Source: Azospirillum sp. 412522
Lineage (GTDB): Bacteria; Pseudomonadota; Alphaproteobacteria; Azospirillales; Azospirillaceae
Direction: 5' to 3'
NCBI RefSeq assembly: GCF_019805165.1
Contig: NZ_RWIJ01000021.1
Coordinates: forward strand, 1 to 64,000
Length of the DNA stretch: 64,000 nt
Each line of letters starts with the position of its first letter. Position 1 is the first letter of the stretch. The translations under genes were made by a program, and so were the position numbers. Under the pieces are notes generated by a model that saw only the letters and a list, made by a program, of their open reading frames with translations, was not told the origin of the DNA and did not search any database. Shown here piece after piece: positions 41,479-50,933 of the stretch.

Positions 41479-42585
41479 TCAGGCCAGCCCGATCAAATGG
41501 ATCAGCGTCAGGCTGATCGTGCCCAGCGCCAGCAGCGAGAGAACGACCGCGGCGGTGACGCGCCCGCCGGCCCGCGCCACCGTCCGCACATCGACCCCCA
41601 GCCCCAGCGCCGCCATCGACACCACGGTCAGCAGGGTCGCCGCATGCTCCATCGCCGGCAGGGCGGCCTGCGGGATGAGGTCGAACGAGCGCAGGGCGAT
41701 CATCGCCAGGAAGCCCTGGATGAACCACGGCACCAGATGATGGACCGGCGGGCGGGCCAAGGGACGGGTCGGGCGCGGACGCACCGTGCCTGCACCGGCG
41801 TCGGCCGCCTCCCCACCCAGCCGGGGCGCCAGCAGCGACAGCAGCAGGCAGACCGGCCCCAGCATCAGCACCCGGACCAGCTTCACCAGCGTGCCGACCT
41901 GCACGGCGGTGGCACCCAGCGGCGTGGCGGCGGCGATCACCTGCGGCACGGCATAGACGGTCAGCCCCGCCAGCGCGCCATACTGCACCCCGCTCAGCCG
42001 CAGCCCCATGCCGAGCAGCGGCAGGCCGAGGACGACGGCGACGCCCAGAACGGCGGTGAAGGCGATGGAGGCGGCGACGTCGTCGCTGTGGGCGTCGATC
42101 ACCGGCGCCACCGCGGCGATGGCCGAATTGCCGCAGATCGCGTTGCCGCAGGCCACCAGAACCGCCATGCGCACCGGCAGGCCGAGCAGCCGCCCGATCC
42201 CGAACCCCGCCAGCAGCGCCAGCGCCACCACCCCCGCGATGCCCAGCAGCAGGGCCGGCCCCGCCGACAGGATGGTGGCGGCGCTGACCGACGCGCCGAG
42301 CAGGATGACCGCCACCTCCAGCAGGATCTTGGCGGAGAAGGCGATGCCCGGCTGCCAGCGCGCCGACGGCGTCCAGGCGGTGCGCAGGGCGGTGCCGATC
42401 AGGATCGCCAGCACCAGCGCCTCGATCCACGCCGCGCCGAACAGCGCCACCTCGGCCGCCGCCGCCGCGAAGGCGAGCGCCGTGACGGCGACGCACAGCG
42501 CGAGGCCGGGCAGAAGGTTACGGATATGGGCGAGCGCAGGTGTTCCCGGCACCGCCTTTTCCGGTGCCGCAGTGTCGGGGATCAT
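41479..42585 (-). CDS. YeiH-type (UPF0324) putative sulfate exporter family permease
   Basis: 368 residues from the ATG at 42585, where GGAG lies about 9 bases upstream; an ATG five codons earlier has no clear site. About ten membrane spans. The conserved family block GNAICGNSAIAAVAPVI and ILLEVAVILLGASVS are clear. The family is named for sulfate or sulfite export, but few members are tested. It stands alone, with no LysR (YeiE-like) regulator beside it. Confidence 0.9.
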   Translation of the reverse strand: MIPDTAAPEKAVPGTPALAHIRNLLPGLALCVAVTALAFAAAAAEVALFGAAWIEALVLAILIGTALRTAWTPSARWQPGIAFSAKILLEVAVILLGASVSAATILSAGPALLLGIAGVVALALLAGFGIGRLLGLPVRMAVLVACGNAICGNSAIAAVAPVIDAHSDDVAASIAFTAVLGVAVVLGLPLLGMGLRLSGVQYGALAGLTVYAVPQVIAAATPLGATAVQVGTLVKLVRVLMLGPVCLLLSLLAPRLGGEAADAGAGTVRPRPTRPLARPPVHHLVPWFIQGFLAMIALRSFDLIPQAALPAMEHAATLLTVVSMAALGLGVDVRTVARAGGRVTAAVVLSLLALGTISLTLIHLIGLA

Positions 42586-42711
42586 CAAACGGGTCTCCAT
42601 GAACGATCGGGAACGGACAAAAACACCGTTCCGATGCGTAGAATTATGGAGTCCGCGTCCTATCACATCCAACGCAAACAAGTGATGCGTTCGATAACTT
42701 GAGTTTATGGA

Positions 42712-43914
42712 TCAGGCCGGCAGTCCCTCGTCGAATTCGGGCATCCGCCAAGGACCGCCGAGGTCGGCGTTGCGCAGCAGGAGCACCAGCTCTTCGCGCG
42801 AGCGGGTGACGGCAGTGTAGAGCCAGCGCCAGCGATGCTCGCGGAAGGCGGCCGAATCGTCGATCACGGTGACCGACGGAAACTCCGACCCCTGAGAGGC
42901 ATGGCAGGTGATCAGCCATGCCCAGTCATAGAGCTGGATGTCCTTCCCCACCCGCGGCTGGACCATGCCTTCGGTGTAATGGGCCTGGAACATCCAGGGA
43001 TGGACGATCAGCTTGCCGCGCGACCGCACCTCGTCCTCCATCTGCACGCCGAGCGACCACAGCCCGGCGTCGCGGCCCTGCGCCTCGGCGGCCGGACGGG
43101 TCAGCGCGCCGATCATGCCGTTGTAGAGCCCCTCGTCCTTCTGGTTGCGCCGGCAGATGACGCGCTCCCCCGCCTGCGGCATCGTGGAGTCGTGGCCGAG
43201 CAGGGCGCGCATCCGCTTGGTGTAGGTGGTGCGGACGCGGTGGGTGCCGCAGATCGCCTGCGACGAGGGGCGCATCACCAGCGACTGGGTGCGCTGCTCC
43301 ATCGGCAGGACATGGACCTTGCCGACCGAGCCGAAGCGCCGCGGCATCTCCTGCCGCCGCAGCAGGTGGGCCAGCCGGATGACCGGGCTTTCGCGGGCGG
43401 TGCGGTGCGGCTCGGTCAGGCGGAAATCGGGCTCGCCGCTGGTGAACAGCCCCTGGCCGGAGACCGGCGGCAGCTGATAGTCGTCGGCGATGACCAGGAT
43501 CTTCTTGCCCGTCCGCATCAGGTCGCGCGCCAGATCGTCGCCGATCATCGACCCCTCGTCGCAGACGATCAGGTCGGCGTCGGCCACCGGCCCGTCGCTG
43601 CGGCGGGCAAAGAACAGCTCGCCGCTGTCGCCGTCCTTGCGCGGGGCGTAGAGCAGCGAATGCAGGGTCGCCGCCCCTTCGATCCCCTTCTGGCGCAGAA
43701 CCTGGGCCGCCTTGCCGGTGGGGGCTCCCACCACATAGTCGGTCAGCCGGCGGCGCTCCAGCAGATGCTCCAGCGCGAAGGCGGTGGTCTTGGTCTTGCC
43801 GGTCCCGGCCTCCCCGGCCAGCCAGAAGACCTGCTGGGCGTCGTCGTCCTTGTACCAGGCGTCGATCGCCTGGATGGCGCGATGCTGTTCGTCGGTCGGG
43901 CTGTCGGACTGCAT
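42712..43914 (-). CDS. RecD/UvrD-like superfamily 1 DNA helicase
   Basis: 400 residues. Walker A is AGEAGTGKTKTTA; Walker B is LIVCDEGSMIG; motif III is ILVIADDYQLPPV; motifs V-VI are ITCHASQGSEFPSVTVI and RWLYTAVTRSREELVLL. This is the small stand-alone 5'-3' RecD2/Dda-like form; no nuclease or RecB/C partners are near. It resembles phage Dda helicases in length. It is divergent from the MBL-fold gene. Confidence 0.93.
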   Translation of the reverse strand: MQSDSPTDEQHRAIQAIDAWYKDDDAQQVFWLAGEAGTGKTKTTAFALEHLLERRRLTDYVVGAPTGKAAQVLRQKGIEGAATLHSLLYAPRKDGDSGELFFARRSDGPVADADLIVCDEGSMIGDDLARDLMRTGKKILVIADDYQLPPVSGQGLFTSGEPDFRLTEPHRTARESPVIRLAHLLRRQEMPRRFGSVGKVHVLPMEQRTQSLVMRPSSQAICGTHRVRTTYTKRMRALLGHDSTMPQAGERVICRRNQKDEGLYNGMIGALTRPAAEAQGRDAGLWSLGVQMEDEVRSRGKLIVHPWMFQAHYTEGMVQPRVGKDIQLYDWAWLITCHASQGSEFPSVTVIDDSAAFREHRWRWLYTAVTRSREELVLLLRNADLGGPWRMPEFDEGLPA

Positions 43915-44089
43915 TGGATCGAACCGGGATCAAACCATGAATGAAGCCGGCACAGTAGCCCGGACACCCGCCCCCGGTCCATAGCACATCGCAGCGGCGA
44001 CACCATCTGGTGCGAAGGGATGGATGGAAAAGCGCCATTGTGGTTGCCTTACCCCCGTCCACCGTCACCACGCAGAGGATCCGGTCCGC

Positions 44090-45064
44090 ATGCGCAATCC
44101 CTATTGGCAGGGTCCCGTCTCTTCGAATTTCGACGGGCTGCGTTTCTTCAATCCCGGCGAGCCGGAAACCGACCGCAGCCTCCGCCAGGTCCTTCGCTGG
44201 CAATGGGGGCGGAAGGCGGCGAAATGGCCCAAACAGGTGCCGGTCACGCCGGTGATGCCGGCGCGAAGCGTTCCCGGCCTCCGCGTAACGGTGGTGGGGC
44301 ACGTCACCACCCTGGTGCAGGCCGCCGGGCTGAACGTCCTGACCGATCCGGTCTGGTCCGACCGCGTCAGCCCGGTCCGCTTCGCCGGGCCGAAACGGGT
44401 GACCGCGCCCGGCATCCGCTTCCACGACCTGCCGAAGATCGACGCCGTGCTGCTGTCCCACAACCATTACGACCATCTCGACGTGGCGACACTGAAGCGC
44501 CTGCACCAGCGCGACGCGCCGCTGATGGTCACCCCGCTCGGCAACGACACCATCCTGCGCAAACATATCCCCGGGGTGCGGACAGCGGTGGGCGACTGGT
44601 GGAGCCGGTTCGAAATCGGCCCGGATGCCGAGGTCCACATCGTTCCGGCCAACCACTGGTCGTCGCGCGGCATCCGCGACCGGCGGATGGCGCTGTGGGG
44701 CGGCTTCGTCCTGCGCACGCCGGCCGGCTCGGTCTATTTCGCCGGCGACACCGGCTATGGCAGCGGCGCCACCTTCCGGGCGATCGGCGAACGGCTGGGG
44801 GCCTGCGATCTGGCGTTGATCCCCATCGGCGCCTACGACCCGCGCTGGTTCATGTCGGCCCAGCATTGCGACCCGGACGAGGCGGTGCGGATCATGCGGG
44901 ACGTCGGGGCAAGGAAGGCCGTCGGCCTTCACTGGGGCACCTTCGCCCTGACCGACGAGCCGCGCGACGAGCCGCCGCAACGGCTGCGCGCCGCCCTGGC
45001 CGCCCATGGCATCGACCCCGCCCACTTCGAGGCCGCCCATCCCGGAACCGTGGTCGATGCCTGA
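44090..45064 (+). CDS. MBL-fold metallo-hydrolase (NAPE-PLD/UlaG-like)
   Basis: 324 residues from the ATG at 44090 (AGAGGA about 9 bases upstream). Metal ligands: LLSHNHYDHLDVATL (HxHxDH), PANHWSSRG, FAGDTGYGS and the late VGLHWGTFALTDEP. The spacing and the N-terminal extension (PVSSNFDGLRFFNPGE) match the N-acyl-phosphatidylethanolamine phospholipase D-like branch of the family (often annotated as outer-membrane-associated or L-ascorbate lactonase-like). The substrate is unknown. Confidence 0.9.
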   Translation: MRNPYWQGPVSSNFDGLRFFNPGEPETDRSLRQVLRWQWGRKAAKWPKQVPVTPVMPARSVPGLRVTVVGHVTTLVQAAGLNVLTDPVWSDRVSPVRFAGPKRVTAPGIRFHDLPKIDAVLLSHNHYDHLDVATLKRLHQRDAPLMVTPLGNDTILRKHIPGVRTAVGDWWSRFEIGPDAEVHIVPANHWSSRGIRDRRMALWGGFVLRTPAGSVYFAGDTGYGSGATFRAIGERLGACDLALIPIGAYDPRWFMSAQHCDPDEAVRIMRDVGARKAVGLHWGTFALTDEPRDEPPQRLRAALAAHGIDPAHFEAAHPGTVVDA

Positions 45065-45149
45065 ATAGGCGCCGGGCCTGAACCACGGGCTTATGCCGCA
45101 TGCGCGCCTGAACATCGGGCCGCCGCGCCGGTTCCACCCTGCAGGGCGC

Positions 45150-45391
45150 CCCACCATCCCCGCAGGTCGAGGTCCATGTCGTGCGGAGCGGCAAGGGGCC
45201 GGGCGGCGTTGGCGTCGGCGTCGGCGTCGGCGAGACCGGCGCCGTGTCGGCCCGCCCCGGCGCTGGGCAACGCCATCTTCGCCGCCACCGGCAGGCGCCT
45301 GCGCACCCTGCCCTTCCCGCGTCACGAACTGCGCTCGAAGGGGAGCGACCGCGAGGTGCTGTCGATGGCGGCAATCGGCGGCGAGGGCTGA
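45150..45391 (+). pseudogene. Remnant of the large molybdopterin subunit of an IorB-type aldehyde oxidase
   Basis: PQVEVHVVRSGKGPGGVGVG, then VGETGA, then after a frame change APALGNAIFAATGRRLRTLP, is the C-terminal end of isoquinoline 1-oxidoreductase beta-type (xanthine dehydrogenase family) proteins, which normally reads VGEPG..PIAPA.ANA.FAATG. A one-frame shift separates the two parts, next to a GGCGTC repeat that has lengthened VG to VGVGVGVG. The rest of the ~700-residue protein and its 2Fe-2S partner are gone. Confidence 0.75.
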
Positions 45392-45519
45392 AAGCCATGA
45401 AACGTCTGGCATTATGGGCACTGGCCCCGGTCGCCCGGCAGGGCGATCCGTGTTCCCGTCCGAAGAATCGATCAATCGTTCGATTGTCAAATCATCTGCA
45501 CTCAAATCATCTTGCGGCA

Positions 45520-45541
45520 AAATGTACGAACTGGTACGTTT
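45520..45541. promoter_or_regulatory. Operator-like site 1, upstream of quiC
   Basis: Half-sites AAATGTACG (45520-45528) and GGTACGTTT (45533-45541) are inverted with 7 of 9 positions matching. The site lies 41-62 bases before the quiC start. Close relatives occur at 47498-47519 and 52022-52039, making the downstream TetR protein the likely binder. Another small palindrome, CAATCGTTCGATTG, lies just upstream at 45473-45486. Confidence 0.6.
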
Positions 45542-45581
45542 GTTAATGCCCACGAACAATGCCGCTGCCGAAAGGGCTCCC

Positions 45582-47498
45582 ATGCCGTCCAGCGCCTTCA
45601 CCTTCAAGAAGTCGATCGCCACCGTCTCGCTGAGCGGCACCCTGCCGGAGAAGCTTGAGGCGGCGGCCGCCATCGGCTTTGACGGGGTCGAGATTTTCGA
45701 GAACGACCTGCTGACCTTCGACGGGTCGCCGGCCGACGTCCGCCGCATCGCCGGGTCCCTGGGGCTGGAGATCACCATTTTCCAGCCCTTCCGCGATTTC
45801 GAGGCGATGCCCGACCCGATCCGCGCCCGCAACATGGACCGCGCCGAACGCAAGTTCGACGTCATGCAGGAACTGGGCACCGACCTCGTTCTGGTCTGCT
45901 CCAACGTCCAGCCCGCCGCCATCGACGACCCGGCCCGCGCCGCCGCCGACCTCGCCGAAATGGCGGAGCGGGCGCAGCGCCGCGGCTTGCGCGTCGGCTA
46001 CGAGGCGCTGGCCTGGGGCCGGCATGTCAACCGCTGGCGCCAGGCGTGGGACATCGTGCGGCGCGCCGACCACCCGGCGCTGGGGCTGATCGTCGACAGC
46101 TTCCACACGCTGGCCCTGGACGACGATCCGTCCGGCATCGCCGATCTGCCGGGCGACCGCATCTTCTTCGTGCAGCTGGCCGACGCGCCGAAGCTGTCGA
46201 TGGACGTGCTGTCCTGGAGCCGCCATTTCCGCAATTTCCCCGGCCAGGGCCAGCTGCCGGTCGGACGCTTCGTGGACGCGGTGCTGGCATCCGGCTACCG
46301 CGGCCCGCTGTCGCTGGAGGTCTTCAACGACGAGTTCCGCGCCGCCCCCGCCCGCCAGACCGCCCTCGACGGGCTGCGCTCGCTGATCCATGCGGAGGCC
46401 GACGCCGGATACGGTCCCGGCCTGCCGGCACCGCCGGTCTGCCGGGGGGTGGAGTTCCTGGAATTCGCCGTCGACGCGGCGGCGCGGGAGAAACTGTCCG
46501 CCCTGCTCGGCACCCTCGGCTTCCGGCATGCCGGGCGCCACCGCTCGAAGGACGTCGATCTCTACCGCCAGGGCAACGTCAATCTGGTGCTGAACAGCGA
46601 GGAGGATTCCGCGGCGTCGGAGCATTTCCAGATGCACGGCCCCTCGGTCTGCGCCATGGCCTTCACGGTGGACGATGCCGCCCGCACCATCGCCCGCGCC
46701 GAGGCTCTGCGCTGCGTGCTGTGGCGCGAGCGGGTCGGTGACGGCGAACGCCGCATCCCGGCGTTGCGGGCACCGGACGGCACGCTGATCTATCTGATCG
46801 ACGACAAGGAAGCCCACCGCAGCATCTGGGAGGACGACTTCCACCTGTTCGCGGAGGAGCCGGCAGGACAGACGCCGGACACGCCGCCCCTGCTCGGCAT
46901 CGACCATGTCGCGCAGGCCCTGCCCTTCGGCCGGATGGACAGCTTCGTGCTGTTCTACCGCGCGGTCTTCGGCTTCGTTCCGGAAAGCCTGTGGGAGCTG
47001 CCAGACCCCTACGGCCTGATCCGCAGCCGGGCGCTGGTCAGCCCCGAGGCGGAGCCCGGCCAGGGCGTGCGGCTGCCGCTGAACATCTCGGACAGCCGGC
47101 GAACCGCCACCGGCCGCTTCGTCAGCGCCACCTCCGGGGCCGGCGTCCACCACATCGCCTTCGCGACGTCGGATGCCGCCACCCTGGTGGAGAGCCGTCT
47201 CGCCGCCGGCGCGCCCTTCCTGCCGATCCCCGCCAACTACTACGACGACCTCGCGGTCAAGCACCCGCTGGACGACGCGACGCTGGACGCGTTGAAGCAG
47301 CACGAACTGCTGTTCGACCGGGACGACCAGGGCGAGTTCCTGCACGCCTACACCGACAGCTTCGAGGACCGCTTCTTCTTCGAGGTGGTGGAACGGCGCG
47401 GCGGCTACCGCCAGTTCGGTGCGGTGAATGCCGCCGTGCGCATGGCGGTGCAGGCCCAGCTGCGCGAGGGCGCCCGGCCCGAATCCTATCTCGACTGA
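45582..47498 (+). CDS. quiC: 3-dehydroshikimate dehydratase, QuiC type (TIM barrel + HPPD-like domain)
   Basis: 638 residues from the ATG at 45582, preferred because AAAGGG lies 5 bases before it; a possible ATG 12 codons earlier has no site. The N-terminal sugar phosphate isomerase-like TIM barrel (about 8-275) includes GFDGVEIFENDL, LVLVCSNVQP and YEALAWGRHV. The C-terminal half (about 295-630) is two vicinal-oxygen-chelate units like 4-hydroxyphenylpyruvate dioxygenase (GIDHVAQALP, GVHHIAFAT, FFFEVVERRGGY). This fusion is known from quinate-using pseudomonads. It dehydrates 3-dehydroshikimate to protocatechuate. Confidence 0.92.
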   Translation: MPSSAFTFKKSIATVSLSGTLPEKLEAAAAIGFDGVEIFENDLLTFDGSPADVRRIAGSLGLEITIFQPFRDFEAMPDPIRARNMDRAERKFDVMQELGTDLVLVCSNVQPAAIDDPARAAADLAEMAERAQRRGLRVGYEALAWGRHVNRWRQAWDIVRRADHPALGLIVDSFHTLALDDDPSGIADLPGDRIFFVQLADAPKLSMDVLSWSRHFRNFPGQGQLPVGRFVDAVLASGYRGPLSLEVFNDEFRAAPARQTALDGLRSLIHAEADAGYGPGLPAPPVCRGVEFLEFAVDAAAREKLSALLGTLGFRHAGRHRSKDVDLYRQGNVNLVLNSEEDSAASEHFQMHGPSVCAMAFTVDDAARTIARAEALRCVLWRERVGDGERRIPALRAPDGTLIYLIDDKEAHRSIWEDDFHLFAEEPAGQTPDTPPLLGIDHVAQALPFGRMDSFVLFYRAVFGFVPESLWELPDPYGLIRSRALVSPEAEPGQGVRLPLNISDSRRTATGRFVSATSGAGVHHIAFATSDAATLVESRLAAGAPFLPIPANYYDDLAVKHPLDDATLDALKQHELLFDRDDQGEFLHAYTDSFEDRFFFEVVERRGGYRQFGAVNAAVRMAVQAQLREGARPESYLD

Positions 47499-47519
47499 AA
47501 TGAACGAAACAGTGCGTTT
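47498..47519. promoter_or_regulatory. Operator-like site 2, between quiC and aroQ
   Basis: AAATGAACG (47498-47506), a 4-base centre and AGTGCGTTT (47511-47519) match the site before quiC in 17 of 22 positions. The match continues into GTT on the right. The site overlaps the last base of the quiC stop and lies 19-40 bases before aroQ. Confidence 0.55.
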
Positions 47520-47537
47520 GTTTGGAGACGCCCGATC

Positions 47538-47987
47538 ATGAGCCGCCCGATCCTGGTCCTGAACGGACCCAACCTCAATCTGCTCGGCAAGCGGGAGCCG
47601 CACATCTACGGCCACGAGACCCTGGCCGATGTCGAAGCCGACTGCCGCCGCACCGGCGAGGCGCTGGGCCTCGCCGTCGATTTCCGGCAATCCAATGCCG
47701 AGCATGTGCTGATCGACTGGATCCACGAAGCGCGCGAGACGGTGGAGGGGCTGGTCATCAACCCGGCCGGCCTGACCCACACCTCGGTCTCGCTGATGGA
47801 CGCGCTGTCGGCCTGCGCCTTCCCCCTCCTGGAGGTCCATATCTCCAACATCCACCGGCGCGAGGAATTCCGCCATTTCTCCTATGTGTCGCGCGTCGCG
47901 GCCGGGGTGATCTGCGGCTTCGGCACCCAGGGCTACACGCTGGCCCTCCAGCGCATGGCCCGCCTGCTGGAAAGCGCCGCGAAATGA
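47538..47987 (+). CDS. aroQ: Type II 3-dehydroquinate dehydratase
   Basis: 149 residues, normal for the type II dodecameric enzyme. LVLNGPNLNLLGKREPHIYG has the catalytic Tyr and Arg; INPAGLTHTSVSLMDAL and EVHISNIHRREEFRHFS have the catalytic His. It interconverts 3-dehydroquinate and 3-dehydroshikimate. Between quiC and a quinate/shikimate dehydrogenase, its role here is catabolic. GGAGACGCCCGATC precedes the ATG. Its stop overlaps the next start as ATGA. Confidence 0.97.
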   Translation: MSRPILVLNGPNLNLLGKREPHIYGHETLADVEADCRRTGEALGLAVDFRQSNAEHVLIDWIHEARETVEGLVINPAGLTHTSVSLMDALSACAFPLLEVHISNIHRREEFRHFSYVSRVAAGVICGFGTQGYTLALQRMARLLESAAK

Positions 47988-48889
47988 ACGCCATCGCCCG
48001 GCCGGCCCCCGTCGCCGGAAATTCCGTCCTCGTCGGGCTGATCGGCGCCGGCATCCAGGCGTCCCGCACTCCGGCGATGCATGAGCGGGAGGCCGACGCC
48101 CTCGGCCTGCGCTGCCTCTACCGGCTGATCGACCTCGACCGCCTCGGCCTCGGCCCCGACGCCCTGCCCGAACTGCTGTCGGGGGCCGAGCGCATGGGCT
48201 ACACCGGCCTGAACGTCACCTACCCGTGCAAGCAGGCGATCATTCCGCTGCTGGACGAGCTGTCGGACGACGCCTGCGCCATCGGCGCGGTCAATACCGT
48301 CGTGCTGAAGGACGGCCGGAGGGTCGGCCACAACACCGACTGTTCCGGTTTCGCCGAGGGCTTCCGCCGCGGTCTCGGCACCGTGCCGATGGGCCGGGTG
48401 GTCCTGCTGGGCGCCGGCGGGGCCGGGGCGGCGGTCGGCCACGCCGCCTTTCATCTGGGCGCCGGCCGGCTGGACATCTTCGACGCCGACCCGGCGCGGG
48501 CGATGCTGCTGGCCGGCCAGATCAACGACCGCTTCGGTGACGGGCGGGCCTGGGCGATCCTCGACCAGGAAGGCCTGCGCGCCGCGGTGGCTTCGGCGGA
48601 CGGACTTATCCACGCCACCCCCACCGGCATGGCGAAGTTCCCCGGCCTGCCGCTGCCGGCCGACATGCTGCACCCGCGCCTGTGGGTGGCGGAGATCGTC
48701 TATTTTCCGCTGGAGACCGAATTGCTGCGCACGGCGCGGGCCATCGGCTGCCGGACGCTCGACGGCGGCGGCATGGCGGTGTTCCAGGCGGTGGACGCCT
48801 TCCGGCTGTTCACTGGGGTTTCCCCCGATGCCGAACGCGTCCGCGCGCACTTCGCGTCGATGGACGCCGGCCAGCCCACCGCCCGATAA
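47984..48889 (+). CDS. Quinate/shikimate dehydrogenase (AroE family, NAD-type)
   Basis: 301 residues from the ATG at 47984, overlapping the aroQ stop by 4 bases. Catalytic Lys in NVTYPCKQAI and Asp in GHNTDCSGF. The N-terminal ASRTPAMHE has Ser-x-Thr where biosynthetic AroE has Ser-x-Ser; in Corynebacterium quinate/shikimate dehydrogenase this Thr supports quinate use. The nucleotide motif GAGGAGAAVG is followed by DIFDADPARA, whose Asp favours NAD over NADP. Together these point to oxidation of quinate or shikimate for growth instead of aromatic biosynthesis. Confidence 0.92.
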   Translation: MNAIARPAPVAGNSVLVGLIGAGIQASRTPAMHEREADALGLRCLYRLIDLDRLGLGPDALPELLSGAERMGYTGLNVTYPCKQAIIPLLDELSDDACAIGAVNTVVLKDGRRVGHNTDCSGFAEGFRRGLGTVPMGRVVLLGAGGAGAAVGHAAFHLGAGRLDIFDADPARAMLLAGQINDRFGDGRAWAILDQEGLRAAVASADGLIHATPTGMAKFPGLPLPADMLHPRLWVAEIVYFPLETELLRTARAIGCRTLDGGGMAVFQAVDAFRLFTGVSPDAERVRAHFASMDAGQPTAR

Positions 48890-48972
48890 TGGCCGCCTGA
48901 CGATGGCAACCTGACGCCCGACCCCAATCGACACAGATAAGCCGGCGGTACAGCCGGCACCGGGAGGACCGC

Positions 48973-49587
48973 ATGAGACAGCTGGTCGAGGCCTATTTCA
49001 CCCTCATCAAGATCCTGATGGCGCTGTGCATGGCCGGCATGGTCGTGCTGGTGTTCGGCAACGTCGTGCTGCGCTACGCCTTCAACAGCGGCATCACGGT
49101 GTCGGAGGAGTTGTCGCGCCTGTTCTTCGTCTGGATGTGCTTCCTCGGCGCCATCCTGGGACTGCGCGAGCGGGCGCATCTCGGCGTCGACACGCTGGTG
49201 GCGCGGCTGCCGCGGAGCGGCAAGATGGCCTGCGCGGTGGTCAGCTGCGGGCTGATGCTGTGGGTCACCTGGCTGGTCCTGCAGGGAAGCTGGACCCAGA
49301 CCCTCATCAACTGGAGCGCGCAGGCGCCGGCCACCGGGCTGTCGATGGGGCTGCTCTACGGCATCGGTGTGGTGTTCGGCCTGTCGACCGGCGCCATCCT
49401 GCTGCACGAGATGTATCTGCTGCTGACCGGCAGGATCTCCGACGCCGACCTCGTGATGGTCTCGGAATCGGAAGATCTGCCGGAGGCCGCCGCCCATGGC
49501 GCCCACACCGGCGGCCACCGGACGCATCAGGGCACCGACCGGGAGGACGTCCTGCCGCTGTCCTCTCCCACCGCCTCCAGCCGCTGA
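48973..49587 (+). CDS. TRAP transporter small permease (DctQ type)
   Basis: 204 residues with four membrane spans. LRYAFNSGITVSEELSRLFF and VWMCFLGAILGLRERAHLG are the typical DctQ block. An unusual hydrophilic C-terminal tail of about 45 residues rich in His and Gly (AAAHGAHTGGHRTHQGTDRE) follows the last span. GGGAGGA precedes the ATG. First of three TRAP genes; the uptake system is likely for quinate, shikimate or a related ring acid given its position. Confidence 0.93.
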   Translation: MRQLVEAYFTLIKILMALCMAGMVVLVFGNVVLRYAFNSGITVSEELSRLFFVWMCFLGAILGLRERAHLGVDTLVARLPRSGKMACAVVSCGLMLWVTWLVLQGSWTQTLINWSAQAPATGLSMGLLYGIGVVFGLSTGAILLHEMYLLLTGRISDADLVMVSESEDLPEAAAHGAHTGGHRTHQGTDREDVLPLSSPTASSR

Positions 49588-49599
49588 GGACGCCGGACC

Positions 49600-50880
49600 A
49601 TGACCATCACCATCTTCCTCGGCTCCCTGCTGGGCGCCATGGCCATCGGCATGCCCATCGCCTACGCCCTGCTGCTGTGCGGCGTGGCGCTGATGATCCA
49701 GCTCGACCTGTTCGACGCGCAGATCGTGGCGCAGAACCTGATCAACGGCGCCGACAGCTTTCCCCTGATGGCCGTTCCCTTCTTCATGCTGGCCGGCGAG
49801 ATCATGAACACCGGCGGCCTCGCCAAGCGCATCGTCAACCTCGCCATGGCGATGGTCGGCCATATCCGCGGCGGGCTTGGCTATGTCGCCATCCTGGCGG
49901 CGACGGTGATGGCCAGCCTGTCCGGCTCCGCCGTGGCCGACGCCGCGGCGCTCGCCACGCTGCTGGTGCCGATGATGGTGGCCGCCGGCCATGACCGCAA
50001 CCAGTCGGCCGGGCTGGTCTCCGCCAGCGCCATCATCGCGCCGATCATCCCGCCCTCCATCGGCTTCGTCATCTATGGCGTGGCCGGCAACGTCTCGGTC
50101 ACCAAGCTGTTCCTGGCCGGCATCTTCCCCGGCATCCTGCTGGCCGTCGGCCTGTGCGGCGCCTGGTGGTACGTGTCGCGCAAGGAGAATCTGGTCCCGC
50201 CGCCCCGCCGCTCCCTGCGTGAGATCCTGGCGATCCTGCGCGAGGGCGTGTGGGCGCTGATGCTGCCGGTGATCATCATCGTCGGGCTGAAGTTCGGCGT
50301 CTTCACGCCGACCGAGGCCGCCGTGGTCGCCGCCGTCTATTCGCTGTTCGTCGCCGTCTGCGTCTATCGCGAGATGTCGCTCGCCGACATCTACCCGGCC
50401 CTGCTGGGGGCGGCGAAGACGACCAGCGTCGTCATGTTCCTGGTCGCCGCGGCGCTGGTGTCGTCCTGGCTGATCACGGTCGCCAACCTGCCGGGCATGG
50501 TGACGGATCTCCTGGAACCGCTGATGGACAACCAGACCCTGCTGCTGCTGGCGATGATGGCGCTGGTGGTGGCGGTCGGCACGGCGATGGACATGACGCC
50601 GACCATCCTGATCCTGACGCCGATCCTGGTCCCCGTCTGCAAGCAGGCCGGCATCGACCCCGTCTATTTCGGCGTGCTGTTCATCATCAACAACGCCATC
50701 GGCCTGATCACGCCCCCGGTCGGCACCGTGCTGAACGTGGTCTGCGGCGTGTCGAAGGTCAGCATGGAGGGCGTCATCAGAGGCGTCTGGCCCTTCATGC
50801 TGGTCCAGCTGTTCGTCCTCTTCCTGCTGACCCTGTTCCCGTCGCTGGTGATGGTTCCGGCGGCTTGGTTGAGCCACTGA
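49600..50880 (+). CDS. TRAP transporter large permease (DctM type)
   Basis: 426 residues, about twelve spans. LINGADSFPLMAVPFFMLAGE, MASLSGSAVADAAALATLLV, SAIIAPIIPPSIGFVIYGV and NNAIGLITPPVGTVLNVVCG are hallmark DctM stretches. It is the channel-forming subunit that uses the sodium or proton gradient. It starts 12 bases after the small permease stop (GAGGA site). Confidence 0.97.
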   Translation: MTITIFLGSLLGAMAIGMPIAYALLLCGVALMIQLDLFDAQIVAQNLINGADSFPLMAVPFFMLAGEIMNTGGLAKRIVNLAMAMVGHIRGGLGYVAILAATVMASLSGSAVADAAALATLLVPMMVAAGHDRNQSAGLVSASAIIAPIIPPSIGFVIYGVAGNVSVTKLFLAGIFPGILLAVGLCGAWWYVSRKENLVPPPRRSLREILAILREGVWALMLPVIIIVGLKFGVFTPTEAAVVAAVYSLFVAVCVYREMSLADIYPALLGAAKTTSVVMFLVAAALVSSWLITVANLPGMVTDLLEPLMDNQTLLLLAMMALVVAVGTAMDMTPTILILTPILVPVCKQAGIDPVYFGVLFIINNAIGLITPPVGTVLNVVCGVSKVSMEGVIRGVWPFMLVQLFVLFLLTLFPSLVMVPAAWLSH

Positions 50881-50933
50881 CTTCCCCCTTCAAACCCCTG
50901 CCCTCTTCAAAGAATAAATCCGGAGGAAACCCC

